In this document: positions 1 through 7,403 of the stretch, one piece after another
Position numbering within the stretch: the stretch's first letter is position 1
How the letters are laid out: each line of letters starts with the position of its first letter
Assembly: GCF_900089755.1 (NCBI RefSeq)
Contig: NZ_FLOC01000013.1
Location: 1 to 64,000, forward strand
Reading direction: 5' to 3'
DNA: 64,000 nt
Origin: Marinomonas aquimarina
GTDB lineage: Bacteria > Pseudomonadota > Gammaproteobacteria > Pseudomonadales > Marinomonadaceae
The notes under the pieces: model-generated
The model's input: only the letters and a program-made list of their open reading frames with translations
Databases searched by the model: none
What the model was told of the DNA's origin: nothing
Translations under genes and position numbers: made by a program

Positions 1-30
1 ATCGATGCTTAAGATGCTAATGTTCTTCAT
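1..30 (-). CDS. 5' end of an unidentified gene running off the left edge
   Basis: Only the first ten codons lie in the window, reading MKNISILSID on the minus strand. The start is supported by an AAGGAG Shine-Dalgarno sequence about eight bases upstream of the ATG. Nothing can be said about function from ten residues. The main doubt is whether the frame stays open beyond the edge. Confidence 0.5.
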   Translation of the reverse strand, partial: MKNISILSID

Positions 31-362
31 AGGGCTCGCTCCTTTTAACTTGGATGCCGGACAGGCTTTTGTTTACACATTAAGCATGGCACATGGTTAG
101 GAGGGCGAGTCCATCTTATTTCCCACATGATCTGTGCATGGTGTGGGAGGGGGATCTTACCCCGATTCAGATTGGCATCCTCGATAGGGTTGAGCTGTTG
201 CTGCAAAAGGATCAAGACGCCTGCGATACTGCAGTTTGCCCCTTATTGATCTAGTTACCGCAGTCCTGATAAAACGGAACCTTATCTTAATATTCATTAT
301 AGGCATTTAGAGCTATTTTGAGAGCTTTTCACTGTTAATAACTATCCTAGTTATCCCCAAAT
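31..362. other. Intergenic stretch without a recognised gene
   Basis: Apart from the ribosome binding site of the leftmost partial gene, I see no convincing gene here. A 39-codon frame from an ATG near position 136 has no ribosome binding site and resembles nothing I know. The AT-rich part around 270-350 probably holds promoter sequence for the leftmost gene or simply spacer. Confidence 0.4.
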
Positions 363-391
363 AAAAAAGCCCAACCGGTTAGGCTGGGCTC
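363..391 (-). terminator. Rho-independent terminator of the YqaE/Pmp3 gene
   Basis: On the minus strand a nine-pair stem (AGCCCAGCC with GGTTGGGCT, one G-U pair) is followed directly by a run of six T. It lies just downstream of the stop codon of the small membrane protein gene. Confidence 0.85.
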
Positions 392-410
392 CTTTAAGTG
401 AGTGTGTTGT

Positions 411-569
411 CTAGCGACGAGCTATTACCCATACCGCGTGAACGATACCAGGGATGTAACCCAATAGGGTCAAGAGAATATTAAGCCAGAATGCACCACC
501 AATACCGACTTGTAGGAAGACTCCTAGTGGTGGCAACAAGATCGCGAATATAATTCGAATTAAATCCAT
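411..569 (-). CDS. YqaE/Pmp3 family small membrane protein
   Basis: This 52-residue protein is almost entirely two hydrophobic segments (about residues 3-22 and 27-49) joined by a short glycine-rich turn, with LLPPLGVFLQVG near the start and LGYIPGIVHAVWV near the end. These are hallmarks of the Pmp3/UPF0057 family, which is linked to membrane potential and salt or cold stress. An AGAGGA ribosome binding site lies about eight bases before the ATG and a strong terminator follows the stop. It appears monocistronic. The family call is firm; the physiological role here is not known. Confidence 0.9.
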   Translation of the reverse strand: MDLIRIIFAILLPPLGVFLQVGIGGAFWLNILLTLLGYIPGIVHAVWVIARR

Positions 570-721
570 ATCGTTTCATCCTCTTTATTTATAAGTATTC
601 AGTATTACTTTGGCTATCGTAGCTTGTTTCGGCAAGCCTAGTACGCACCTTTACACAGTACCATGATATTTATTGCGTAATGATGAGAAGATCAGAAAGA
701 GTCTTTACAGTCGATTCAATT

Positions 722-746
722 AGTTCATTAAATGAAATAATGAACT
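722..746. promoter_or_regulatory. Inverted repeat, candidate operator upstream of the DoxX operon
   Basis: AGTTCATTA and TAATGAACT form a nine-base inverted repeat with a seven-base spacer. Nested inside is the 13-base palindrome TTCATTAAATGAA. It lies about 75 bases before the DoxX start, where a repressor or activator site would be expected. The regulator is not identifiable. Confidence 0.45.
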
Positions 747-821
747 GCAATTTAGGTTGATTACATAAATTGAGTTATCCGCTAATCTACACTTAATGAT
801 TCATCAATAAGGGCTTACAAC

Positions 822-1226
822 ATGATTGACCAACGTACTGCACCATACGCTCTATTACTTCTTCGCCTTGCGCTAGGTGGTTTATTCCTAATGCACTTTG
901 GTTTGAAGTTCTTTGTCTTTACGCCTGCCGGAACAGCGCAGTTCTTTGAATCGCTTGGGCTTCCTGGCTTCACTGCCTACCTTGGTATGGGCTGGGAATT
1001 GATTGGCGGTATTGCGCTAATCTTAGGCTTTTATGCACGCTTCTTCGCGATCACTTTGATCCCAGTATTGATTGGTTCGATTGTGATGGTGCACGGCGCG
1101 GCAGGCTTTTTCTTTAACAACCCAAATGGTGGTTGGGAATTCCCTGCTTTCTGGGCGCTAGCGCTACTGGTACTTGCACTAGCGGGTGATGGCAAATGGG
1201 CTCTAAAACCTACTCTACGTTCTTAA
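822..1226 (+). CDS. DoxX family membrane protein (YqjF-like)
   Basis: A 134-residue protein with four predicted membrane helices (roughly residues 9-30, 48-70, 74-94 and 108-126). The opening LLLRLALGGLFLMHFGLKFF and the GWELIGGIALILGFYAR segment are typical of DoxX/YqjF proteins, integral membrane proteins often coupled to redox or thiol functions. An AGGG lies nine bases before the ATG. The next gene starts 13 bases after the stop and encodes a YqjG-type glutathionyl-hydroquinone reductase. The same yqjF-yqjG pairing occurs in E. coli, which suggests a shared role in quinone or thiol stress. The exact function is unknown. Confidence 0.88.
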   Translation: MIDQRTAPYALLLLRLALGGLFLMHFGLKFFVFTPAGTAQFFESLGLPGFTAYLGMGWELIGGIALILGFYARFFAITLIPVLIGSIVMVHGAAGFFFNNPNGGWEFPAFWALALLVLALAGDGKWALKPTLRS

Positions 1227-1239
1227 CAGGGGGGTTACG

Positions 1240-2193
1240 ATGTTAGTGGAAGGTAAATGGACGGCAGATTGGCAACCGGTGCAAGCGACTGATGAAAAGG
1301 GTGGTTTTGTACGTCAGATCTCAAGTTTTCGTGACTGGGTTGTTGCGCCCGAACAAGCAACTCCTGAGAGCAAATTTATCGCAGAGAAAGATCGCTACCA
1401 TTTGTATGTCGCTTACATTTGCCCTTGGGCATCGCGTACGCTGATGGCTCGTAAACTGAAAGGTTTAGAAGAGGTGATTAGTGTATCCGTTGTAGAGCCT
1501 GCATTAACCGATCAAGGTTGGCAGTTTGGTGATTATCCAGGTGCTAACATCGATGAGCTAAACGGCGCGCAGTATATGCATGAGCTGTATACCAAAGCTG
1601 ACCCTCAATTTACTGGTCGTGCGACGGTTCCAGTACTCTGGGATAAAAAAACACAAACCATTGTTAGCAATGAGTCCGCTGATATTGTGCGCATGCTTAA
1701 CTCTGGCTTTGGTTCTTTAGCCAATAACGATTTCGATTTGTACCCAGAAGACTTGCAAAGCGACATCGAGATCTTAAACGAGACTATCTATCCGAAGTTA
1801 AATAACGGTGTATACCGTGCCGGTTTTGCAACAACGCAAGTGAGCTATGAAGAAGCTTATCACGATGTATTTGAGATGCTCGAGACGCTGGAAACGCGTA
1901 TGTCTGACGGTCGAGACTACTTGCTCGGCTCAGCCTTTACTGAGGCCGACATTCGCTTATTTGTGACGCTGATTCGTTTTGATGCGGCTTACCACGGCAT
2001 ATTTAAATGCAGTCATAAACAACTACGTGAATACCAACACTTAGATGCATACGTAAAACGTATCATTAATTTGCCTGGCATTCGTGAGACCGTAAATCTG
2101 GATCACATCAAGCGTGGCTACTATTCAGTAAAAGCGCTCAACCCTACGCAGATCGTTCCTGTAGGTCCTGATATGAGTGCTTACGGCCTATAG
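1240..2193 (+). CDS. yqjG: Glutathionyl-hydroquinone reductase
   Basis: The 317-residue product matches the YqjG/ECM4 (Xi-class glutathione transferase) family along its whole length. The active-site CPWA lies in YICPWASRTLMARKLKGLE near residue 62; the cysteine reduces glutathionyl-hydroquinones to hydroquinones using glutathione. Other signatures are FIAEKDRYHLYV, TVPVLWDKK, the thioredoxin-fold IVSNESADIVRM, and the C-terminal helical domain with TEADIRLFVTLIRFDAAY. It acts in the cytoplasm on glutathionylated quinones. A G-rich ribosome binding site precedes the ATG and the gene is co-transcribed with the DoxX gene. The family call is very secure. Confidence 0.96.
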   Translation: MLVEGKWTADWQPVQATDEKGGFVRQISSFRDWVVAPEQATPESKFIAEKDRYHLYVAYICPWASRTLMARKLKGLEEVISVSVVEPALTDQGWQFGDYPGANIDELNGAQYMHELYTKADPQFTGRATVPVLWDKKTQTIVSNESADIVRMLNSGFGSLANNDFDLYPEDLQSDIEILNETIYPKLNNGVYRAGFATTQVSYEEAYHDVFEMLETLETRMSDGRDYLLGSAFTEADIRLFVTLIRFDAAYHGIFKCSHKQLREYQHLDAYVKRIINLPGIRETVNLDHIKRGYYSVKALNPTQIVPVGPDMSAYGL

Positions 2194-2213
2194 TACTTTT
2201 TATGAGTATTCTC

Positions 2214-2241
2214 AAAAGCGAACCACTGGGTTCGCTTTTTT
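2214..2241. terminator. Bidirectional terminator between yqjG and the DUF2805 gene
   Basis: A perfect eight-pair stem (AGCGAACC with GGTTCGCT) around a four-base loop is flanked by A runs on the left and T runs on the right, so it can serve both convergent genes. Confidence 0.88.
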
Positions 2242-2524
2242 ATGGACGGCGCTTTAAACCGTGATTGGGTTTGTATTGTGCTGGGGCATAACCACGTACG
2301 ATATCTTCTGAGCGCAGTGCCTTGTGTTTGCTAGTGCGACCGGAGACTCGAGCACGCCAATTACGAAAACTGGCTGGTTTTAATTGGCCGCGCATTAATT
2401 TGATTACGCTACTTTCGTTTAATCCATATAAGCGCTCAATGGCTTCAAAAGGGGTGCGATCTTCCCATGCCATTTCGATGATGCGAGATAGGGTTGCATC
2501 ATCAAATGCTGCGGTATGACTCAT
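2240..2524 (-). CDS. DUF2805 / TIGR03643 family protein
   Basis: A 94-residue soluble, basic protein. It contains LSRIIEMAWEDRTPFEAIERLYGL followed by VIKLMRGQLKPASFRNWRARVSGRTSKH, the conserved core of the TIGR03643/DUF2805 family. The first part resembles a helix-turn-helix and the second is arginine and lysine rich, so nucleic-acid binding is plausible but undemonstrated. The gene is monocistronic and ends against the yqjG terminator. Confidence 0.85.
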   Translation of the reverse strand: MSHTAAFDDATLSRIIEMAWEDRTPFEAIERLYGLNESSVIKLMRGQLKPASFRNWRARVSGRTSKHKALRSEDIVRGYAPAQYKPNHGLKRRP

Positions 2525-2550
2525 AGTCCAACTCCTAACCTAACCAATAA

Positions 2551-2578
2551 AAAGGCCGCGATCATATGCGCGGCCTTT
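2551..2578 (-). terminator. Rho-independent terminator of yhhQ
   Basis: A ten-pair perfect stem (AAAGGCCGCG with CGCGGCCTTT, eight-base loop) ends on the minus strand in a T run, just after the yhhQ stop codon. Confidence 0.88.
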
Positions 2579-2587
2579 GCCTATCGG

Positions 2588-3253
2588 TTATACGTTAGCG
2601 AGTTTGAAATCGGTTTTGGTGGCAGTGATTTTTTTTACCAAGAAGGCTAACAGCACGCCGTACATAGGGATAAATAAGCCGAGGCTGATGATCAGCTTGA
2701 AGCCATAATCTGCCCAAGCAATGGCTTGCCAATGGCTCGCCATAAAGGCGTCTGGGCTTTGGTAAAAAGCGATACCAAAGAAGGCTAAGGTGTCCAAGCC
2801 ATTACCAACGACCGTGGAAGCAGCAGGCGCGATCCACCAGCTGCGCAGTTGGCGTAAACGATTAAACACATGCACATCTAATAGCTGTCCTAAGATGTAT
2901 GCCATCAAGCTTGCAATCGCGATGCGGGCGACGAAGAGATTAAATTCACTCAGTGCGCCAAGGCCTTGGAATACGCCTTCATAGAACAGCACGGAGAACA
3001 AGTAGGACGCCAGTAGGGCCGGAATCATGACTCGGAAAATAATCTTACGCGCCAGTACGGCACCAAACACGCGGACGGTTAAGTCCGTCGCTAGGAAAAT
3101 AAACGGGAAAGTGAACGCCCCCCATGTAGTATGGAAACCAAAGAGCGTGAATGGGATTTGAACCAGATAGTTACTTGATGCGATGATCAAAAGATGGAAG
3201 GCGATTAAATAGCGCAACGCCTTACCTTGTTGCGCGGGAGTAAACGAACTCAT
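2588..3253 (-). CDS. yhhQ: Queuosine precursor (preQ0/preQ1) transporter YhhQ
   Basis: At 221 residues it has the same length as E. coli YhhQ and shares its signatures: SSNYLVQIPFTLFGFHTTWGAFTFPFIFLATDLTVRVFGAVLARKIIF, then NLFVARIAIAS, QLLDVHVFNRLRQ and the end LFIPMYGVLLAFL. About six membrane helices are visible. YhhQ proteins import 7-cyano-7-deazaguanine and 7-aminomethyl-7-deazaguanine for queuosine tRNA modification. The gene lies directly behind a preQ1-I riboswitch (3261-3294) whose 3' GG forms part of the ribosome binding site. This independently supports the substrate. Confidence 0.96.
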   Translation of the reverse strand: MSSFTPAQQGKALRYLIAFHLLIIASSNYLVQIPFTLFGFHTTWGAFTFPFIFLATDLTVRVFGAVLARKIIFRVMIPALLASYLFSVLFYEGVFQGLGALSEFNLFVARIAIASLMAYILGQLLDVHVFNRLRQLRSWWIAPAASTVVGNGLDTLAFFGIAFYQSPDAFMASHWQAIAWADYGFKLIISLGLFIPMYGVLLAFLVKKITATKTDFKLANV

Positions 3254-3260
3254 AGCGTTA

Positions 3261-3294
3261 CCTTTTTAGTTAGTTTGGGGTGAGGGAACCCAAA
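3261..3294 (-). promoter_or_regulatory. preQ1-I riboswitch controlling yhhQ
   Basis: On the minus strand UUUGGG pairs with CCCAAA around a pyrimidine-rich loop (UUCCCUCAC). An A-rich tail, CUAACUAAAAAGG, follows, whose final GG can pair with loop C residues to give the H-type pseudoknot of preQ1-I aptamers. The 34-nt span equals the compact Thermoanaerobacter-type aptamer, and the loop and tail agree in type. The AAGG is also the Shine-Dalgarno sequence, seven bases before the yhhQ ATG. Ligand binding should therefore block translation. The downstream gene transports the ligand's pathway precursors, which makes the assignment strong. Confidence 0.87.
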
Positions 3295-3400
3295 TGCTGT
3301 TGGTATAGTTCAACCGTACGGTCAAATAAGGGCGCTGATTATACATTAACCAATACCAGAGTCCATGCTATAAGCTAGATTCGAGAAAGGAGCGCTTACC

Positions 3401-3988
3401 ATGAAGCTAGGAAAATTGATGATCAGTGCTGTAATCAGTGTGGTGGCCTCACTCGCGCACTCTGGTTCATTACATGTTGATAACGCCATCGAATTGCTCG
3501 CAGTGGATGGTCATGTGTTGAAATCACTAAACACGACACCACGGGACTTGAAGTCTGGGGAGCATCAGTTGGTGTTTCGTTATAAGAATCGTCTACGCGA
3601 TGGCAATACTGAGGTGGAGTTCAAAACCTTACCCTATCTGATGACATTTACCACATTGGCTAATGACAATGTTCAGCTGCTAGCACCGGATTTATTTACC
3701 AAGAGCCAGGCCGAATTGTATTTTAGTCAGCGTAATATTTGGCGTGTGCAATTCAATAATGGTGCGATTAAAGCATTTAATTATCAGATATTTACAGAGC
3801 AGCATTTGCCGAAAGAGGCGATTCAGAGAGTGCTTGACCAATACAATCGCGCGCAAGGGAATGAGTTTGTTCGCGAACCGCTTGAAGACCCAGATAACAA
3901 TGATCTACTGAAATCGATTCAGCTGTTGTACTTGCAAGCCAATGAAGATCAGCGTCAACAAATAAAGCGATGGATAATTAAGCAATAA
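3401..3988 (+). CDS. DUF2057 (YccT-like) secreted protein
   Basis: A 195-residue protein with an N-terminal signal peptide (KLGKLMISAVISVVASLAHS) and the DUF2057 pattern: a predicted beta-rich first half with LHVDNAIELLAVDGH and SGEHQLVFRYKNRL, and a helical C-terminus rich in glutamine and charged residues. E. coli YccT/CsgI, from this family, is a periplasmic modulator of curli assembly; no curli genes are in this window. It appears monocistronic, with a GGAG-type ribosome binding site before the ATG. The substrate or partner here is unknown. Confidence 0.82.
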   Translation: MKLGKLMISAVISVVASLAHSGSLHVDNAIELLAVDGHVLKSLNTTPRDLKSGEHQLVFRYKNRLRDGNTEVEFKTLPYLMTFTTLANDNVQLLAPDLFTKSQAELYFSQRNIWRVQFNNGAIKAFNYQIFTEQHLPKEAIQRVLDQYNRAQGNEFVREPLEDPDNNDLLKSIQLLYLQANEDQRQQIKRWIIKQ

Positions 3989-4034
3989 CTTAACTTTTAG
4001 TAAGCACTAGGAACCCACTGTGTTTCCACATTTC

Positions 4035-4062
4035 TTGAATTTATGCCCCTATAAACTATAAG
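4035..4062 (+). promoter_or_regulatory. Candidate sigma-70 promoter of the EAL gene
   Basis: TTGAAT at 4035-4040 and TATAAG at 4057-4062 are separated by 16 bases, giving a start site about 35-40 bases ahead of the EAL start codon. A second TATAAT-like box lies near 4072. Confidence 0.5.
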
Positions 4063-4106
4063 GGATTTAAATATAATGCCATTTTTTAGATTTGGATGGC
4101 TCAAGG

Positions 4107-5684
4107 ATGTTGCGACTGCTTCAGGAAAATGCCCGACTGATTATTCGGTCTTCAATGGTCGCGTTCGCGTGTGCTTTGCTGGCGCTCTGGATGGCCCACA
4201 TCACTCAGCAAAAAAGCCAATACAAAGAGCTGAAAAGCTATTCTCACTACACCTTAAATTATGCCAGCGAAGTCACAAAAGACTTAAAGCTGAGCATCTC
4301 AGAAGCCCATCATTCCCCTCATGAGATTTGTTCTGAGCAAGACATTGCTTGGCTACGGACTGTGCTTTGGAGCCATAAGTATTTGAAAGATATCGGCCGT
4401 ATGGTGGATGGGAGCATTCAGTGTAGCGCTGAACGCGGTTGGTTGCCTTTTCCGATTACACTGCCACAGCCGGACAAACAACTTAGCAATGGCGTCAATG
4501 TCTGGCGTAATTCGGCACAGATCGTCGGTACCCTGTTCGAAGCCGATATGGCACAGGATGGCAATGTTATCACCATTACATCACCGTTTGCTTTTGATGC
4601 GATGCGTGAACCAAGTGCGAACATTTCCGCGATTGTCGTCAATCAAAGTACTAACTATGTATTCCGCTCATTTGGTTTGCATGCTGAGGCATTGGCAGAG
4701 CAAATGACACGTTTACCCAGTTGGTTCAGCCATACGCCCTCAACCACCTTACATTATTACGATTGCTCTGAAGTGGGCCTGTGTGTGTTAGCGGAAGATC
4801 GTGCTTCTGGTGTGCTAGGGCTTTCTTGGTTAAGTACAAGTATGATTGCCCTGCTGGGCGGTTTTGGTGGCCTTGGCATTAGCTCGTTAATTTACCGTAA
4901 CCATCGCCGTCGTCATTCTATGGCGCACCATCTAAAAAAGACGATTCAAAATAATGATCTGAACGTAGTCTTCCAACCCAAAATTTGCCTTGCCAATGGC
5001 CGCCCAGTTGGTGCGGAAGCACTGGTGCGCTGGAATAGCCATTACTTTGGTATGGTGTCGCCGGATGTGTTTATCAGCGTGGCGGAAAAGAAAGGCTTGA
5101 TTCGTCAAATCACGCACTTGGTGATTGAGAAAAGCTTGAGCAAAATGCAGCATGTATTACGCGCCAACCCTGATTTTAAGCTGAGTATCAATGTTTCGAT
5201 TCAAGACCTGATGGATCCAGCGTTGCTACCTTGCATTGTAAAAAACGCTGATACCTTTGGCATACGCTTGGCGCAACTGGTGTTTGAGATCACCGAACGT
5301 TCCGCAGGCGACCATGACCGCTTAGCTGAGGTGGTTCGAGAGTACATTGCGGCCGGAGTTAGCATTTCTCTGGATGACTTTGGTACGGGTTACTCTAACT
5401 TGGCGTGGTTAGGGCATTTGAATGCGACGGAAATCAAAGTCGATAAATCCTTTACTCAGTCGATTGGTACTGGCTCGATTAACCAGACCATGTTGGATGC
5501 CATTTTCAGCTTATTGCAAGGGCTCAACGTGGTGTGTGTGTTTGAAGGCGTAGAAACCCAAGAACAAGCGGACTACATTTACCAAGCGTGTCCCGAAGCA
5601 CAAGTGCAAGGTTGGCTTTATGCCAAGCCGATGATCATTGCGCAGTTTGAGTCCTATTTTGAGCTCGCTAAACAGAAAGGTTAG
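4107..5684 (+). CDS. Membrane EAL-domain c-di-GMP phosphodiesterase with CSS-motif sensor
   Basis: The protein (about 525 residues) has a first membrane helix near residues 10-32, a periplasmic region with a CSS-type cysteine pair (EICSEQDIAW and SIQCSAE), a second helix near 245-265 and a C-terminal EAL domain. Catalytic features are intact: GAEALVRW, VFEITERS, LDDFGTGYSNL, EIKVDKSF and VFEGVETQEQ, so it should hydrolyse c-di-GMP. In CSS-motif enzymes of E. coli the periplasmic cysteine redox state controls activity. I chose ATG 4107 over an in-frame TTG at 4092; neither has a strong ribosome binding site. Its 3' end overlaps by 17 bases the convergent diguanylate cyclase gene. Confidence 0.9.
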   Translation: MLRLLQENARLIIRSSMVAFACALLALWMAHITQQKSQYKELKSYSHYTLNYASEVTKDLKLSISEAHHSPHEICSEQDIAWLRTVLWSHKYLKDIGRMVDGSIQCSAERGWLPFPITLPQPDKQLSNGVNVWRNSAQIVGTLFEADMAQDGNVITITSPFAFDAMREPSANISAIVVNQSTNYVFRSFGLHAEALAEQMTRLPSWFSHTPSTTLHYYDCSEVGLCVLAEDRASGVLGLSWLSTSMIALLGGFGGLGISSLIYRNHRRRHSMAHHLKKTIQNNDLNVVFQPKICLANGRPVGAEALVRWNSHYFGMVSPDVFISVAEKKGLIRQITHLVIEKSLSKMQHVLRANPDFKLSINVSIQDLMDPALLPCIVKNADTFGIRLAQLVFEITERSAGDHDRLAEVVREYIAAGVSISLDDFGTGYSNLAWLGHLNATEIKVDKSFTQSIGTGSINQTMLDAIFSLLQGLNVVCVFEGVETQEQADYIYQACPEAQVQGWLYAKPMIIAQFESYFELAKQKG

Positions 5685-7395
5685 CAGAGGATTCTAACGA
5701 GGGCGGAACTTGTTGGCTAACCACTTGAGCGCGTCCCTTAGACTTGGCCTCATAGAGGCTCTGGTCGGCTTTCGAGATGAGTTTCTCAATAGGATAAGCG
5801 AGGCTGGTTTGACTCAATGTGGCCACCCCTATGCTGATGGTGACGTGATGCTTGGGCGTATGGCCATGGGCAATATGCGCCTGCTCGATTGTCGCCAGTA
5901 AAGTAGTCGCCAATTCTGCCGCTTGTGCCAAGCTGATCCCAGGGACGGCAACAATAAACTCTTCTCCGCCATAGCGTGCCAGCATCCCCGTGTACTGCTG
6001 CGTCACGCTGCGTAACAGCTGGGCTACCTGGCGCAAGCATTGGTCGCCGGCTTGATGGCCGTAGTGATCGTTGTATGACTTAAACCAGTCGATATCAATC
6101 ATCAATATGCTGAGACCATGGCCCTGCTGTGCCCATTGTGGATAGCTTGAATTCAGCCAATCAAAGAATGAGCGTCGGTTGGGGATCTGTGTTAGATCGT
6201 CGGTATTACTTTGCAGATGCAATGACATATTTAGCTCGCGTAAGCGCTCATTGGCAGCTTCCGCAGCCTTACGAGCACTCTGAATCTCATCGCGCGCACG
6301 GTCATTGGCATCGACAAACATGGCAAAGGTTTTACCAATCACGGTGATCTCATCCTGCCCTTGCTGAGGAATTGGCTCGGGGTTGCCAACGGCATGCTGC
6401 TGCATCACCGAGCTGAGGCGGTTCAAGCGCCGTACGATGTAATGATGAATCAGCCAGTAGGTGAAGCCGATCAGGCCTAAAAAGGCCAAGCTAAAGAGGG
6501 CGATCTGCAGCGTGACCCAATCGATCAATTGGCTGTGGTTCTGGGCGGCGTTGTTGGCGCGCTGTTTGACGATTAAGTAGAAGTCGTAACAGACGGTACT
6601 GAGGCGTTGCGCCAGCAAACGCGTTTTACGCATGGCCGCGAGCGCTTCTAAGCGCGATTGATCTAATTGGTCCTTAAGCTCTAACGTTTCAGCGATGTTC
6701 TCGAGCAGCTTCTGACGTGCCTGTTGTTGCACTTGAGTTAAGCCGCTAAGGCCTTCCAGCGCCGTTCTGATCTCTTCTAGCTGCGCTTTGCGGCGTGTCA
6801 ATAAGCCAGGGCTTTGTGCATCCAGCATTGCCAAGGTGCTGCGGGATAAGTTCAGCACAAAGGCGCTGAAGGGGCCATTGTCTGCGGACACATCGAAATT
6901 GATGTATGGCGCCACCCATTGCTGACGCTCACGATTTAAACGCCCCATGCGCAGTTGTAGACGTTGCTGATTCTCAATGCGCTCATAAAAAAACACCAGC
7001 TGATCGAAGTAGGGTTGTGTCAGTCGGTCTATCTCCGTCAAGGCGGCGACTTCTTCTGGGGCTTCGGCTGAGAGCTTGCTGCGGGTCACGATAAACGTGC
7101 GGGTAATGTCGGTCTGTAAAATGTTGGCGTCGATGTTACTAAGACGTTGCGTCACACTTTGTTCCATCGCCTGAGTCGCGATGAGCTCTGCATCCCGTGA
7201 TAACTCCGCGGCCAACATGGCGCGATCATAATAGGTCTGTGTGACGGTTTTAAATTGCTCTGATTGCTGCTGTAACGTCCAAATACCGTAGCCACTAGAG
7301 ACTAAGAAAAACAGGATGATCCCAAGTAATACAATATTTAGACGCACGCCAAGCCGGCGTAGCTGGGGGACTGAAAATAAGCTTGGCGTACTCAT
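5668..7395 (-). CDS. Membrane diguanylate cyclase (HAMP-GGDEF) paired with a binding protein
   Basis: About 575 residues. A membrane helix near 20-42 is followed by an all-helical periplasmic region of some 250 residues, a second helix near 296-318, a HAMP-like segment and a C-terminal GGDEF domain. The GGDEF has IDIDWFKSYNDHYGHQAGD and an intact RYGGEEF, so c-di-GMP synthesis is expected. ATG 7395 or GTG 7401 could start it; both lie within ten bases of the stop of the upstream amino-acid-type binding protein, so translation is probably coupled. This arrangement resembles the Vibrio NspS-MbaA pair, in which a periplasmic binding protein controls a c-di-GMP enzyme. Confidence 0.92.
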   Translation of the reverse strand: MSTPSLFSVPQLRRLGVRLNIVLLGIILFFLVSSGYGIWTLQQQSEQFKTVTQTYYDRAMLAAELSRDAELIATQAMEQSVTQRLSNIDANILQTDITRTFIVTRSKLSAEAPEEVAALTEIDRLTQPYFDQLVFFYERIENQQRLQLRMGRLNRERQQWVAPYINFDVSADNGPFSAFVLNLSRSTLAMLDAQSPGLLTRRKAQLEEIRTALEGLSGLTQVQQQARQKLLENIAETLELKDQLDQSRLEALAAMRKTRLLAQRLSTVCYDFYLIVKQRANNAAQNHSQLIDWVTLQIALFSLAFLGLIGFTYWLIHHYIVRRLNRLSSVMQQHAVGNPEPIPQQGQDEITVIGKTFAMFVDANDRARDEIQSARKAAEAANERLRELNMSLHLQSNTDDLTQIPNRRSFFDWLNSSYPQWAQQGHGLSILMIDIDWFKSYNDHYGHQAGDQCLRQVAQLLRSVTQQYTGMLARYGGEEFIVAVPGISLAQAAELATTLLATIEQAHIAHGHTPKHHVTISIGVATLSQTSLAYPIEKLISKADQSLYEAKSKGRAQVVSQQVPPSLESSANLSV

Positions 7396-7403
7396 CGACA
7401 CGG

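Noticed and set aside
136-255. Small ORF of 39 codons
   Set aside because: No ribosome binding site, no recognisable features, and in a gap beside a promoter region.
3150-3175. tRNA-like T-arm sequence
   Set aside because: It lies within yhhQ codons and has no cloverleaf around it.
4076-4324. Short ORF overlapping the EAL gene start
   Set aside because: Shadow frame of the EAL gene, lacking a ribosome binding site.
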